The notes: generated by a model not told the origin, from the letters alone. Counted from the stretch's first letter, positions 23,058 to 34,761 are shown. The stretch is DNA of 64,000 bases from Lucinisca nassula (GCA_963580285.1 OY757020.1:95731497-95795496), one strand, 5' to 3'. Translations and numbers: made by a program.

Positions 23058-25002
23058 AACTTTCAAGCCTCTAGCTCCAACAGTTTTTGAGATATCTTGC
23101 TGACAAGATTTTATTAAAAAAAATTCAAAGGGCAATAACTCTTGAAAGGGGCATAATCCGGATGAGAAAAGAAAAAAATACGTGTCAGCTTATTTTCCAT
23201 TAGGAATGCATATATGAAATTTCAAAACCATAGCATACACAGTTCTAAAGTTATGCTATGCATCACTTTTAGGATTCATTACAATGGGCACAAATTACCA
23301 AAATGACAAAGGGCCATAACTCGCAAAGTATTTTTCGGAATTTTGTCAAAAGTTAATCAGTTCATATACTCATCACCACCAATATACTCAACAACTTTCA
23401 AGGCTCTAGCTCCAATAGTGTTTGAGATATTTTGCTGACAAGATTTTATTAAAAAAATTTCAAAGGGCAATAACTCTTGAAAGGGGCATAATCTGGACGA
23501 GAAAAAAATTCGCATCAGCTAATTTTTCATGAGGAACCCATATATGAAATTTAAAAACCCTAGCATACACGGTTCTAAAGTTATGCTATGCATCACTTTT
23601 AGCATACATTACAATGGGCACAAATTACCAAAATGACAAAGGGCCATAACTCACAAAGTATTTTTTGGAATTTTGTCAAAAGTTAATCAGTTCATCTATT
23701 CATCACCACCAATATATTCACCAACTTTCAAGCCTCTAGCTCCAATAGTTTTTGAGATATCTTGCTGACAAGATTTTATTAAAAAAAATTCAAAGGGCAA
23801 TAACTCTTGAAAGGGGCATAATCCTGACGAGAAAAAAAATACGCGTCAGCTTATTTTCCATCAGAAATGCATATATGAAATTTCAAAATTATAGCATACA
23901 CCGTTCTAAAGTTATGCTATGTATCACTTTTAGCATACATTACAATGGGCACAAATTACAAAAATGACAAAGGGCCATAACTCACAAAGTATTTTTCGGA
24001 ATTTTGTCATAAGTTAATCAGTTCATCTACTCATCACCAAGAATCTATTCACCAACTTTCAAGGCTCTAGCTCCAATAGTTTTTGAGATATCTTGCTGAC
24101 AAGATTTTATTAAAAAATTTCAAAGGGCAATAACTCTTGAAAGGGGCATATTCCGGACGAGAAAAAAAATACGCGTCAGCTAATTTTCCATGAGGAATCC
24201 ATATATGAAATTTCAAAACCCTAGCATACATGGTTCTAAAGTTATGCTATGCATCACTTTTAGCATACATTACAATGGGCACAAATTACCAAAATGACAA
24301 AGGGCCATAACTCACAAAGTATTTTTCGGAATTTTGTCAAAAGTTAATCAGTTCATCTACTTATCACCATCAATATAATCACCAACTTTCAAGGCTCTAG
24401 CTCCAATAGTTTTTGAGATATCTTGCTGACAAGATTTTATTAAAAAATTTCAAAGGGCAATAACTCTTGAAAGGGGCATATTCCGGACGAGAAAAAAAAT
24501 ACGCGTCAGCTAATTTTCCATGAGGAATCCATATATGAAATTTCAAAACCCTAGCATACATGGTTCTAAAGTTATGCTATGCATCACTTTTAGCATACAT
24601 TACAATGGGCACAAATTACCAAAATGACAAAGGGCCATAACTCACAAAGTATTTTTCGGAATTTTGTCAAAAGTTAATCAGTTCATCTACTTATCACCAT
24701 CAATATAATCACCAACTTTCAAGGCTCTAGCTCCTATAGTTTTTGAGATATCTTGCTGACAAGATTTTATTAAAAAAAAAAAATTCAAAGGGCAATAACT
24801 CTTGAAGGGGGCATAATCCGGACGAGAAAAAAAATACGCGTCAGCTAATTTTCCATGAGGAATCCATATTTGAAATTTCAAAACCCTAGCATACTCGGTT
24901 CTTTAGTTATGCTATGCATCAAAAGCCTAATGGACAGACGAACGGACGAACGAACCAGAACCAATATGCCCCTCAAACTTTTTCAAAGTTGGGGGGCATA
25001 AT
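23058..25002 (+). repeat. 331-bp tandem array (element F) nested in E
   Basis: Six units with phrases aactttcaaggctctagctc, caaagggcaataactcttga and gggccataactcacaaagta. Closes with tgcccctcaaactttttcaa then agttggggggcataat, a hairpin terminus like that of E. Units starting near 24057 and 24387 look identical over ~330 bp. Confidence 0.8.
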
Positions 25003-26254
25003 AAGAAAGTTATTGACAGAACACAAAAAAGGCCCTTTTTTTACCTTTAACCTCTATGTATGACCTTGACCTTTCAGGTATTAAACTGGGTCATGCGTGC
25101 AACACATCATCTCATGGTGGTTAACATTTCTGCCTAGCAATTTCAAAATCCATCTAAAAATAAGAAAGTTATTGACCAAACACGAAAAAAGGCCCCTTTT
25201 TTACCTTTGACCTCTATGTATGACCTTGACATTTTAGGTACCAATCTGAATCATGCATGCAACACATCGTCCCATGATAGTTAACATGTTTGCCAAGTAA
25301 CTTCAAATTCTATTTAAAAATAGGCAAGTTATTGACAAAACCGGAAAAAAGGCCCCTTTCTTTACCTTTGACCTCTAAGTATGCCCTTGACCTTTGAGGT
25401 ACCAACCTGGGTCATGCGCGCAACACATCGCCTTATATTGGTTCACATTTCTGCCATGTGATTTCAAAATCCATCTCAAAATAAGAAAGTTATTGACCAA
25501 ATACAAAAAAAGGCCCACTTTTTGACCTTTGACCTCTAGGTATGACCTTGACCTTTGAGGTACCGACCTTCCTCATGTGCACCACACATCGTCTCATGAT
25601 TGTTAATAATTATGCCAAGTAATTTTAAAATCCATCTCAAAATTAGAAAGTTATTGACCAAATATGAAAAAAGGCCCCTTTTTTGACCTTTGACCTCTAA
25701 GTATGACCTTGACCTTTGAGGAACCGACCTGCCTCATGCGCACCACACATCGTCTTATGGTTGTTAATAATTATGCCAAGTAATTTTAAAATCCATCTCA
25801 AAATAAGAAAGTTATTGACCAAATACGAAAAAAAGGCCCCTTTTTTGACCTTTGACCTCTAAGTATGACCTTGACCTTTGAGGTACCGACCTGCCTCATG
25901 CGCACCACACATCGTCTTATGGTTGTTAATATTTCTGCCGAGTAATTTTAAAATCCATCAAAAAATAAGAAAGTTATTGACCGGACACGATTTGCCCATA
26001 CATATATACATACCAACAAACTTCCAAGGGAGATAATTCAAAAAGTATAAATGCGAGAGTTATGGTTCTTGCGCACTGCACGTCGTCTAATGCTGATTAA
26101 TATTTATACGAAGTTTCGTGACGATAGCTCTAACGGTTTTCAAGTTACAGAGCGGACACAAAAGTGTGACAGACGGACAGACAGACTGACAGACGCCCGG
26201 GGGAAAAACAATTTGTCTCTCCGAAAAAAATTTTTTCGGGGGAGACATAATCAT

Positions 26255-26535
26255 TATGGTTTAAAGTTAAGAGGGACATACTGCCAATTTGTTTATTGAG
26301 GCACTTAATTGTTTTCGATATATGTTACCCATCACATATATACGAGTATAAGAGACCTTATGGGTGCCTAAAAGTGCAAACTTTTGAACCAAACAAGATA
26401 TAGGCATCATTCAGATAGAATTTTGTTGGGAATGTAAGACACTGGACCGAATTTTTATGGGGATTGGTAATGGAACCACCAAATTTGCACAAAAAGGCGA
26501 TTCTAACAATATTAAACATGTACCAACAACATAGA
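26255..26535. other. Stretch without a recognised gene
   Basis: AT-rich; contains aggcgattctaacaatatta, a half-arm of the core-2 hairpin, at about 26495. Nothing else recognised. Confidence 0.4.
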
Positions 26536-26834
26536 TTTTTGATTTGAATTGAGGTTTAACATCCCCATCAACACTATTTAGGTCATTTTGGAGACATTGC
26601 TTCAAATTTTGTGAGACTTTTACCCAACAATGAGATAAAATGACATCTCAGGCTCTGCCACTAATTAAAACCAATAGTGTTTATCTGCATTTGACAATCA
26701 GACTTGCACCACTTTGCCTGGGAAGGCTTTCTAAGTGGTTAAGTGGTTTACCAGTACTCATGTGCGATCAGTTTCAGCTGTGTGTGGAAGCATCATGCAG
26801 CTCAATCTATTTCTCAAAGCCCCGATGGGCGGGA
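26536..26834 (-). mobile_element. SINE-like family X
   Basis: tttgatttgaattgaggttt to cccgatgggcgggaac. A 6-base local duplication (aagtggttaagtggttta) sits in the middle. Confidence 0.85.
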
Positions 26835-26868
26835 ACTTCATAGATTTTTTAAGAAAATAAGAAAACTA

Positions 26869-27212
26869 CAGCAGAACTTCCATGGCTCGAACACCAATGG
26901 CTCGTTTACCATGCATGAGTCGAACCCGTTCTCGAGCCCCTAGCGAAATCCTCTACATAAGAAACAGTGGGGGATGATTAAGGAGATTTAGTCTTTTATC
27001 TTGCAAATGTATGCTGTGTGTACTCATTAGAATCGCCTCGATGAGGCGATTCTAATGAGTACACACAGCATAAATATTCATTATCGAACACCGAAAAGAT
27101 GTGTAAAAGTATCTCGTTATGCCTCCTGACAATAACCCTCCGTGGCTGGAACTACCCGTCTCGAACAGATTTTCTAAGTCCCAAAAGTGTTCGAGCCATT
27201 GAAGTTCGACTG
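26869..27212. mobile_element. P4 palindromic MITE
   Basis: CAGCAGAACTTCCATGGC after TA; ends gaagttcgactg before TA. Core-2 hairpin at about 27008-27072 with a perfect inner stem. Confidence 0.83.
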
Positions 27213-27267
27213 TATCCCTGTCTTAACCTTGTTACTAGCTATGTTTCACTTATGCACACATATATCG

Positions 27268-27556
27268 CCCCCGCCCATCGGGGCTTGGAGAAATAGATTG
27301 GGCTGCATGGTGCTTCCATACAGAGCTGAAACTGGCCCTACGTGAGTACTGGTAATCGGCTTAGCAGGACTAAGCCTGCCCACACAAAGGGATTTGAGTC
27401 AGACCGTCCAATGCATATAAGCCTTTTGTTTTCACTGGGCACCAGGGCTTGAGATGTCATTTCATGTCAGTGTCCGGTAATAGTCCAAAACAATTGGAAG
27501 CAATGTCTCCAAAATTACCTTAATAGTGTTGACGGGGATGTTAAACCTCAATTCAA
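27268..27556 (+). mobile_element. SINE-like family X
   Basis: cccccgcccatcggggcttg to gttaaacctcaattcaaaca. The A-box-like segment is diverged (cggcttagcaggactaagcc). Confidence 0.85.
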
Positions 27557-27559
27557 ACA

Positions 27560-27890
27560 CACTAAACACTCAGGTATGAAAACTGTGAAAATAAAATAGT
27601 ACAAAATGTATTCAAAATCATAATACAATTTAATAAATCAATGGTTATGTGAATGTTTCTCATAAACATAAATCTGTAAAAAATAAAGGCACATGTGCTG
27701 TATAAATATGATAACAAAATAATTAACAATTTACTGTAAAACAATTTCAACAAACTTGATCTGGAAATATTAGCAAAGCCTGATCAGACTGCAAGAATAT
27801 TCACCCTTATTCTACTGAACACGCCAACTCTCCAATAAACATATCAACAGATGTAGATGTCTATCTTTTGTAAAACCCTTGATACCTGTA
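27560..27890. other. Stretch without a recognised gene
   Basis: AT-rich. 'gcctgatcagactgcaagaatattcacccttattctactgaac' at 27778-27822 is a relic of core 1 joined to a P1-type end. Confidence 0.4.
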
Positions 27891-27892
27891 TA

Positions 27893-28234
27893 CAGTTCAA
27901 TGGCTCAAACACCTTTGGGACCACGAGAATCTGTTCGAGGCAAGGATAGTTCGAACCACTGAAGGTTACTGCCAAAAGGCATAACTGCGTTTATTTTTGG
28001 ACATCTTTTCGGTGTTTTATAATAAAATATATACTGTGTGTACTAATTAGAATCGCCTCAATGAGGCATTTCTAATGAGCATACACAGTATAGATTTGCA
28101 AGATAAAAGTCTAAAGTCTCCTTAATTATTCAACACTACTCCTTATGTAGAAGAATTCCATAGGGACTCAAAAACAAGTTCGACACAGCCATGGTAAACA
28201 AGCCATAGTTGTATGAGTCATCAAAGATTTACTG
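27893..28234. mobile_element. P4 palindromic MITE, reverse orientation
   Basis: CAGTTCAATGGCTCAAACAC after TA and TTTACTG before TA. Core-2 hairpin at about 28030-28092. Contains ctccttaattattcaacac, the empty TTAA site for the P1 insertion in the copy at 4573-5190. Confidence 0.82.
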
Positions 28235-28401
28235 TATTTTTAATTTAAGTAAGACTTTGGTTGACATCCCCTTATCCTACCATATAAAGGGTTTTACAGC
28301 AGTAGCACGAATCACAGGATTCGTAAAATTGAGCAAAAAATCAAACTATAATAAGAACACTTGAGTAACAAATCAACTCCCTGCATTTCTTTTATGGGAC
28401 C

Positions 28402-28690
28402 GGCCCCCGCCCATTGGGGCTTGAAGAAATAAATGGGCTGATGCTTCCATGCAGAGCTAAAACCGGCTCACACACGAGTACTGGTAAACGGCTTAGAGGA
28501 TCTAAGCCTGCCCAGGCAAAGCGGTGCGAGTCGGCCCATCCATGTCTATAGACCCTATTGGTTTCATTGGGCGGCAGGGATTGAGATGTCATTTCATCTC
28601 AAGATCGGGTAAAAGTGCCACAAAATTGGTTGCAACATCTCCAAAATGACCTATACCGTGTTGACGGGAAGGTTATACCTAAAATCAGAC
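28402..28690 (+). mobile_element. SINE-like family X
   Basis: cggcccccgcccattggggc to gttatacctaaaatcagaca. Promoter-like part cggcttagaggatctaagcc, gcaaagcggtgcgagtcgg intact. Confidence 0.85.
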
Positions 28691-30048
28691 AAAATCTTTT
28701 ATGAGACAATGCACTACAACAAAAGAAACAAACAAGTGACTCAATGAGCCTAAACCGCTCACCTGACGAACATTTTAGGGAGCTGATAAGCCCTGAGTCA
28801 TGACCAATTTGGACCCCAGGGGCATGATTTGTGTAGTTGACCACTACATGATGCTAAATTGTAACTAACTAAATATCTAAGCTTAGAGCCTTATGGTTTC
28901 AGAGAAGAAGATTTTTGAAGTTTTTCCAATTAAAAGTCAATTGGAGCTGGTAAGCCCTGGGGCGTGGCAAATTTGGACCCCACGGCATAATTGGCAGGAT
29001 TTACATAGTTGACCACTAGACTTTGCTACATACTAAGCTAAGGGCCTTATGGTTTCAAAGAAGAAGATTTATGAAGTTTTTCCCATTATAAGTCTATGGA
29101 ACCTGATATGCCCCAGGGTGCGGCCAATTTGGACCCCGGGGGCATGACTGATAGGATTTATGCAGATGATTACTAGATATTGCTATATACTAAATATTCT
29201 AAATATCTAAGCTCTGGGCCTGATGGTTTCAGAGAGGATTTTTTGAAATTTTTCCCTTTGTAAGTCTATGTGAGCTGATAAGCCCCAGGGAGTGGCCAAT
29301 TTTGACACCGGGGACATGATTGGCAGGATGTATGAAGGGGATCACGAGATGCTGTGACATACTAAACATCTAAGCTCTAGGCCTTATGGTTGCACTAAGA
29401 TGTTCCAATTATAATTCTATGGGAATTGATAAGCCTGAGGGCAAGGCCACTTTGAACCCAGGGGCCTGATTGGCAACATTTATGTTACTAAGTTGACCAC
29501 CAGGCATTGCTACATACTAAGTATCTAAGCTCTTTTGGTTTCAGAGAAGAAGATTTTTGAAATTCTTCAAATTGTAAGTCTATGGGAGCTTATGAGCCTC
29601 GGGTTGTGGCTATTTTTTTTACCCTAGGGGCACGGTTGGTAGGATTTACGTAGAGGACCACTTGACATTGCTTCATACTAAATATCTAAGCTCTAGGCCT
29701 AATGGTTTCAGAGGAGAAGATTTTTGAAGATTTTCCCATTGTAAGTCTGTGGGATTGATAAGCCGATGGGTTTGACCAATTTGGACCCCAGGGGCATGAT
29801 TGGCAGGATTTAAGTAGATGACCACTAGATGTTGCTATATACTAAATATCTAAAGCTCTTGGCTGGATGGTTTCAGAGAAGAAGATTTTTGAAATTTTTC
29901 CCATTGTAAGTCTATGGGATGGAGCTGATAAGCCTTGGTGTGTGGCCAACTTGGACCTCAGGGACATGATTGGCACGATTAATGTAGAGGACCACTTGAC
30001 CTTGTTTCATACTACATATCTAAGCGCTAGGCCTTATGCATTCACAGA

Positions 30049-30263
30049 TTTGTTTGAGTTGAGGTTTAACATCCCCGTCAACACTGTAAAGGTCATTTTA
30101 GAGACGCTGCTTCCAATTTTGTGGGCCGACTGGTACCGCTTTGCCTGGGCACGCTTAGATCCTCAAAGCGGTTTACCAGTACCCGTGTGCGGTTCGGTTT
30201 CAGCTCTGCCTGGAAGCATCATGCAGCCCATATATTTCTTCAAGCCCCGATGGGCGGGGGCTG
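30049..30263 (-). mobile_element. SINE-like family X with 14-bp target duplication, internally deleted
   Basis: Flanked by exact TATGCATTCACAGA copies (30035-30048 and 30264-30277), the tandem-monomer sequence of host element G. About 75 bp are missing from the middle (gtgggccgact joins directly). Shows retrotransposition-style insertion. Confidence 0.9.
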
Positions 30264-31299
30264 TATGCATTCACAGAAGAAGATTTTTCAAGTTTTTCAA
30301 ATTATAAGTCTATGGGAGCTGATAAGCCCCGTGGTGTGGTCATTTTGGACCCCAGGGGCATGTTTGGCAGGATTTATGTAGAGGGTCATTTGTCGTTGCT
30401 TCATACTAAATATCTAAGCTCTAGGCCTTATGGTTTCAGAGAAGGAGAGTTTTAAGATTTTCCCATTATAAGTCTATAGGAACTAATAAGCCCCAGGGTG
30501 TGACCAATTTGGACCAAGGCGCATGACTGGCAGGATTTATATAGTTGACAACTAGATGTTGCTACAAACTAAATATCTAAGCTCTTGGCTAGATAGTTTC
30601 AGAAGAAGATTTTGAAATTTTTCCCATTGTAAGTCTGTGGGAGCTGATAAGCCCGGGGTGTGGCCAATCTGGACCCCATGGGCATGATTAATGTATGGGA
30701 CAATTAGCCATTGCTACATACTAAATATCTAAGCTCTAGGCCTTATGGTTTCACAAGAAGATTTTTGAAGTATGTCCAATCATAGGTCTATGGGAGCTGA
30801 TAAGCCCCTGGGTGTGACCATTTTGGACCCCATGGAGCATGATTGGCAGGATTTATGTAGAGGACTCATACTAAATATCTAAGCTGTAGGCCTTATGGTT
30901 TCAGAGAAGATTTTTTGAAAATTTTCCCACTATAAGTCTATGGGAACTGATAAGCCCCAGTGCGTGGCCAATTTGGTCCCCAGGGGCATGACTCGCAGGA
31001 TTTTTGTAGTTGACCACTAGAAATTGCTAGATACTAAATATCTAAGCTCTGGGCCTTATGGTTTCAGAGAAGATTTTGAAGTTTTTCCGATTGTAAGTCT
31101 ATGGGAGCTGGTAAGCCCTGGGGTGTGGCCAATATGGACCCCAGGGGCATGATTGCCAGGACTTCTGTAGGGGACCACTTGACGTTGCTGCATACTAAAT
31201 ACCTTAGCTCTGGGCCTTGTGGTTTCACAGAAAAGAAATACTGAAATAACCCGGGAGCTACATGTTGCCATGGCAACCAGAATTCAAATCTGATCAGCC

Positions 31300-31737
31300 T
31301 TACGGATTAGTTATCAGTTCTAACGACTCCAAACAATCTATGTTTTGAGCAGAAATCAGAAATATATCAGAATTCATGCAGACTGAACAAATTGTTTGTC
31401 TAAATCGCGATGGAAGTAAGGGCGAGGATTGTGGCCACGTAAAATCGATTTAAGACCCCCAGTGGAATTCGTTTCCGCTGACCGTTCCAAGGCGGGTCTT
31501 CTGTTGTGGTATATTTTTGTTATGGTTTGTCGTTGGGTGTTTGTGTCGCTTATATTATTTCATTTTGGATAGCCTTTTGGCCATTTTGTGGGAAAGTAAC
31601 TGTCCTTTTGGCTTTCTGCTATTGATGTTTCCATTAGGGTCTGTTGTTTCAAGTTTGTGTTTCTTTCCCTTTGGTGTCCCGGATGGGATCATTGGGTTAA
31701 TTGTATTGATTCCTGATCATTGCCTCCACTTTAATTT
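31300..31737 (+). repeat. Repeat Y copy 2 with half a P5, inserted in element G
   Basis: gttctaacgactccaaacaa (P5 half-hairpin), then gtttgtctaaatcgcgatgg, gaccgttccaaggcgggtct and gggaaagtaactgtcctttt, shared with 40025-40420. The G-type sequence cccctacctaataagggttg resumes after it. Confidence 0.65.
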
Positions 31738-31888
31738 TACCCCCTACCTAATAAGGGTTGGTCAAGAAATTGCCATGTGGTATCAGAGATATACTTATTT
31801 GAAATTGTACATGGACGATGACGGAAGCAGGAGCATTGGCATACTATAAGCTCACCAATGAGCCTTTGGCTCAGTTGAGCTAATAAGC

Positions 31889-32126
31889 CTGGGACCCAAA
31901 ATATAAAACTTTTTCATGCTCAACTCACTTATGAACTTTGTCCTGCTCATAAATTTTAAAATGCCAATGTTTGTTGGCATTTTAAAAATTATAAGCTGGA
32001 CAAACAAGTCTTTGCCGAGCTTAGCAGACACATTGCCTCATTTGTTTGTTAATAATTATGAGCATTTCAATTTTCATGCTCAGCTGAGTTGAGCATGAAA
32101 AGAGGTTTTATAACCTCAGGGCCTGG
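31889..32126. mobile_element. Palindromic element P6
   Basis: Ends cctgggacccaaaatataaa and inverted ccaggccctgaggttataaa. Inner pair catgctcaactcact / agctgagttgagcatg. Central hairpin aaaatgccaatgtttgttgg. Confidence 0.72.
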
Positions 32127-32159
32127 AATCCATAATGTCTGGTCAGAATTTTTGTCAGT

Positions 32160-32372
32160 CTGACCAGGACCTATCAGTGCTGTTACAAAGCCGCAGATAA
32201 GGGGGATATCTACATATCATTTTTCTTACTTCTGCACAAAAACATATGTGGTGGGTACTAGAAATGCCTTGCTGAGGCGCTTCTAATGAGTACCCACAAC
32301 ATATGCTTTCATTCAGAAATAAGAAAAATATCAGTACTTTTTGGACAAAAAAGCACTTCACCTGGAGCTATT
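32160..32372. repeat. P5b hairpin element
   Basis: Core-2-type hairpin 32245-32305 between tcatttttcttacttctgca and cagaaataagaaaaatatca. Outer parts agataaggggga and cacttcacctgga are degraded. Further copies lie at 33420-33620, 42215-42320 and 60250-60420. Confidence 0.6.
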
Positions 32373-32388
32373 TGTTATTCACCCTGTA

Positions 32389-32690
32389 CCCCCCCACCCA
32401 CCCTCCCCCAATCGGGGCTTGAAGAAATAGATGGGCTGCATGATGCTTCCAAGCAGAGCTGAATCCGACTGCACACGAGTACTGGTAAACCGCTTAGAGG
32501 ATCTAAGCCTGCCCAGGCAAAGCAGTGCCGGTCGGACCGTCCATGCTTATAAACCTTATTGGTTTCATTGGGTGACAGGGCTTGAGATGTCATTTCATCT
32601 CAATGACTGGTAAAAGTCCCACAAAATTGGAAGTAACATCTCCAAAATGACCTATACTGTGTTGATGGGGACGTCAAACCTTAAATCAAA
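32389..32690 (+). mobile_element. SINE-like family X
   Basis: caatcggggcttgaagaaat to gacgtcaaaccttaaatcaa; C-rich start. Confidence 0.85.
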
Positions 32691-32699
32691 CCTACAAAT

Positions 32700-32792
32700 T
32701 ATTAATCCTGGGGCTCAAACTATTCTTATCTGGAACATACTTTCATGGTCCCTAAGGTGTACCAGCCACTGCAAATCAAGTGTATATAGAGG
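32700..32792. repeat. P4 fragment
   Basis: ggggctcaaactattcttat, ctttcatggtccctaaggtg: the inner right arm only. Confidence 0.5.
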
Positions 32793-32795
32793 ATC

Positions 32796-32941
32796 TTACA
32801 TGAGTGTTCATATTATTGAATTTATTAAACGAGTTGAGGAAACGGGATAAAATGCGAGGCTGTGCCGAGCATTTTATCCCTTTTCCTCAACGAGTTTGAT
32901 AAATTCAATAATACATGAACACGTGTAAGATTCTATTTATC
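32796..32941. mobile_element. Foldback element P7
   Basis: Arms of about 65 bp (aggatcttacatgagtgttc, attgaatttattaaacgagt, gaggaaacgggataaaatgc) pair almost fully around gaggctgtgccga. The same element lies in opposite orientation at 33636-33778. Confidence 0.8.
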
Positions 32942-32944
32942 ATA

Positions 32945-33173
32945 TGACTTTTAAAACGCATTTTATTCACATTTTCTCAACAAAATGTCAATATATTCCG
33001 CCATTAGTAAAGGCAACGTAGTAAACGTAAACGCAACGTCGTTAACGACGTCGTACATGTAACGTTATGGGGCGTATCTAACTAATTTGCATAATTAATC
33101 CACTAGTGGATTATCGAATTTATTACATGGCGTTATTACACTCTCAGACGCGACATCATATGATAAATGTATT
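32945..33173. other. Intergenic, unrecognised
   Basis: CpG-containing stretch (acgcaacgtcgttaacgacg) with a perfect short palindrome; no gene. Confidence 0.4.
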
Positions 33174-33414
33174 TTAACCCATTATATACTTGTGCTCTTC
33201 CATTGCTATATGTTGGACAAGTCCATTTCTCATATAAGGGGTATCAGGCCTATTTTTTCATTTTTATTCTAATTTTGAAGGAAAATTCTGTTAGCAAAAA
33301 GTGCAGGCCCTGATCACACGCCGCATTCTGCGGCATCTGATCTGGGCCTGCACTGTTTGCTAAGATACCCCTTTAGGGGTTTCCTAAAGGGGTTTCCCAC
33401 ATGAAATGGGTTAA
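33174..33414. mobile_element. TTAA-type MITE P2, complete
   Basis: TTAA-CCCATTATATACTTG left and ACATGAAATGGG-TTAA right. Core-1 hairpin at 33295-33362 (gtgcaggccctgatcaca, gccgcattctgcggc). The inner pair cctttaggggtttcctaaag is a second small hairpin. Confidence 0.85.
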
Positions 33415-33419
33415 GTTTG

Positions 33420-33620
33420 ACTTGTCATAGTGCCAGAAAAGAGGGTGATTTCACATATTAATTTTCTTATTTCTGCATGAAAATGTGTTGTTGGTACTCT
33501 GTAACTCATTAGAAGTGCCTCGTCGAGGTGCTTCAAATGAGTGCAAAAAACATGTTTTCATGCAGAAATAAGAAAAATATCAGTACTTTTGGGGGGTGAA
33601 GAAAGCACCTTATCTGAGGC
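33420..33620. repeat. P5b hairpin element
   Basis: Hairpin at about 33482-33556 (tgttggtactctgtaactca, ttagaagtgcctcgtcgagg) between attttcttatttctgcatga and atgcagaaataagaaaaata. Confidence 0.6.
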
Positions 33621-33635
33621 TAAATAGAATCTTGC

Positions 33636-33778
33636 ATTCATGCTCATGTATTATTGAATTTATTAAACTCGTTGAGGAAAAGGGATAAAATGCTCGGCAA
33701 AGCCTCGCATTTTATCCCTTTTCCTCAACTCGTTTAATAAATTCAATAATGCATGGACACTCGGGTAAGATCCTCTAT
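33636..33778. mobile_element. Foldback element P7, opposite orientation
   Basis: Arms catgtattattgaatttatt and inverse, centre tgctcggcaaagcctcgca. It contains an AATAAA on the minus strand (33655-33660), downstream of the LDAH stop codon. Confidence 0.8.
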
Positions 33779-33784
33779 ATCAGG

Positions 33785-34024
33785 GCCCAGTTGTTCAAAG
33801 CATCGTTAGCTTAACGAGCTCGTTAGTGGTCATATTGTTAACTCTTCTAGCAAGTACAATATCGTAAATTTTGGTATTTTTGCTGAAAAAATGTGAGCAG
33901 CTTTTGCGTCCGCAAAAGCTGCTCACATTTTTTCAGCAAAAATTTAAGCATATTTGCCATATTTAATGATCAAAGTTTTAACGATATGTTAACTAACGAT
34001 GTCGTTAGTTTTGAACAACTAACC
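33785..34024. mobile_element. Palindromic element P8, just beyond the LDAH stop codon
   Basis: Ends cccagttgttcaaagcatcg and, inverted, gttagttgttcaaaactaac. A second copy is at 35548-35714. This copy has an extra perfect hairpin at 33877-33942. Confidence 0.72.
33877..33942. repeat. Perfect 66-bp palindrome (32-bp arms, 2-bp spacer)
   Basis: Left arm begins tttttgctgaaaaaatgtga and ends cagcttttgcg; spacer TC; right arm is its exact reverse complement. The sister P8 at 35548 lacks it and reads straight from aaaatttta to gcatatttgcc. Confidence 0.95.
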
Positions 34025-34099
34025 CCAGTACTTTTTGGATGAAGCACCTTATCTGGAGCTATGACTTGTCGTATCAGGTGTTACTCTAAAGCTCACTCC

Positions 34100-34761
34100 C
34101 TATACGTAAGATTTAATCCACTCAGCCATCAAATCAGCCATATGAACACCCTCCCCCAAGACAAATGCATGACTATACCCATTTTCACACAACCTTGCAT
34201 CCAGACTGGGAAACCGTGTCTTCATGTCATAAAAATATTCCTGCGGACACCATGCATCAGTACGTCCAAAATAAAAACTGAGCAAATCTATGTTTTTCTC
34301 GATCAACTTGGGATCAAGCTCTTTGACCATCTGCATTTCATCATGAGCCATACAAAAGCTATTTGCCAGTGTAAATGGATTTGTCATGCCCAGAGTTGCT
34401 TCATAGACTGATTCAGGAATATCTTTTCCATCAAAATGCCACTCTAACAATTTTCTTTTATATTTATCTGGAATATAGCTTAAGGTTTTGCCAGCAAATG
34501 GTGCTAACCAGCGAGCATACTTCAAAAGTGGTGTATACACTCTTCCATTTGGAGAGACAGCCATTCTTTCTATGGTGGGAAACAGCATGTAGCATCTCAG
34601 TGTCTTGTGATTTAATTGGCCAAGCATCTTCAGGATTATGTAACAACCAATGGAATGACCAATCAAAATGAGTTTTACATCTTCTGGAATGTTTTCTTTG
34701 ACAAAGGCCACTTTGTGTCTGATTTGTCCTTCCAATGGGCAGACTTCATATGACAACTTCT
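34100..34761 (-). CDS. LDAH: LDAH coding exon 3 (terminal): catalytic alpha/beta-hydrolase region
   Basis: Lipid-droplet-associated hydrolase (C2orf43 family), a serine hydrolase of the alpha/beta-hydrolase fold that acts at the lipid-droplet/ER surface in ester-lipid turnover. Residues about 85-303 of a predicted 303-residue protein; vertebrate members are a little longer (about 325). The nucleophile elbow GHSIG puts Ser at ~120. It is followed by the family-typical LFPTIERM..SPNGR stretch. Asp ~252 (GRTDAWCPQEYF) and His ~281 (GYSHAFVLGEG) are the likely acid and base. The exon opens after a pyrimidine-rich acceptor (tctcctttcag at 34762-34772 read in reverse); the first two bases AG complete a Lys codon begun in exon 2. 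It ends in TAG at 34100-34102. The reading frame could be extended upstream to an in-frame Met, but those residues are intron. No frameshift or internal stop, so the gene looks intact. Confidence 0.95.

Larger units (their letters stand above)
19146..26253 (+). mobile_element. Tandem-repeat element E, host of nested insertions
   Basis: Opens with gtctcccccgtttttgacag and closes with a hairpin region (aaaaaaattttttcggggga) and gacataat, so GTCTCCCCCG is an inverted subterminal pair. Its ~160-bp monomers (tttgacctctaagtatgacc, aaataagaaagttattgacc) are present at 19170-19279, 22823-23057 and 25003-25990. The middle has been displaced by elements at 19280-22822 and ~23058-25002. A (gacaga)-rich stretch lies at 26165-26200 before the end. 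Same plan as the CTAA-ended elements but with a different terminus. Confidence 0.65.
28731..31883 (+). mobile_element. Helentron-like tandem-repeat element G
   Basis: Opens AACAAGTGACTCAATGAGCC then cgCTCACCTGACG; closes GAGCCTTTGGCTC then AGTTGAGCTAA. About 15 diverged monomers of ~155-165 bp (gagctgataagccc, ccaatttggaccccaggggc, ctaaatatctaagctctggg). Carries a SINE X insertion (30049-30263) and, near its 3' end, an insertion of repeat Y and half a P5 (about 31300-31737). The pre-3' segment gttgccatggcaaccag is shared with element C/D. Confidence 0.75.
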
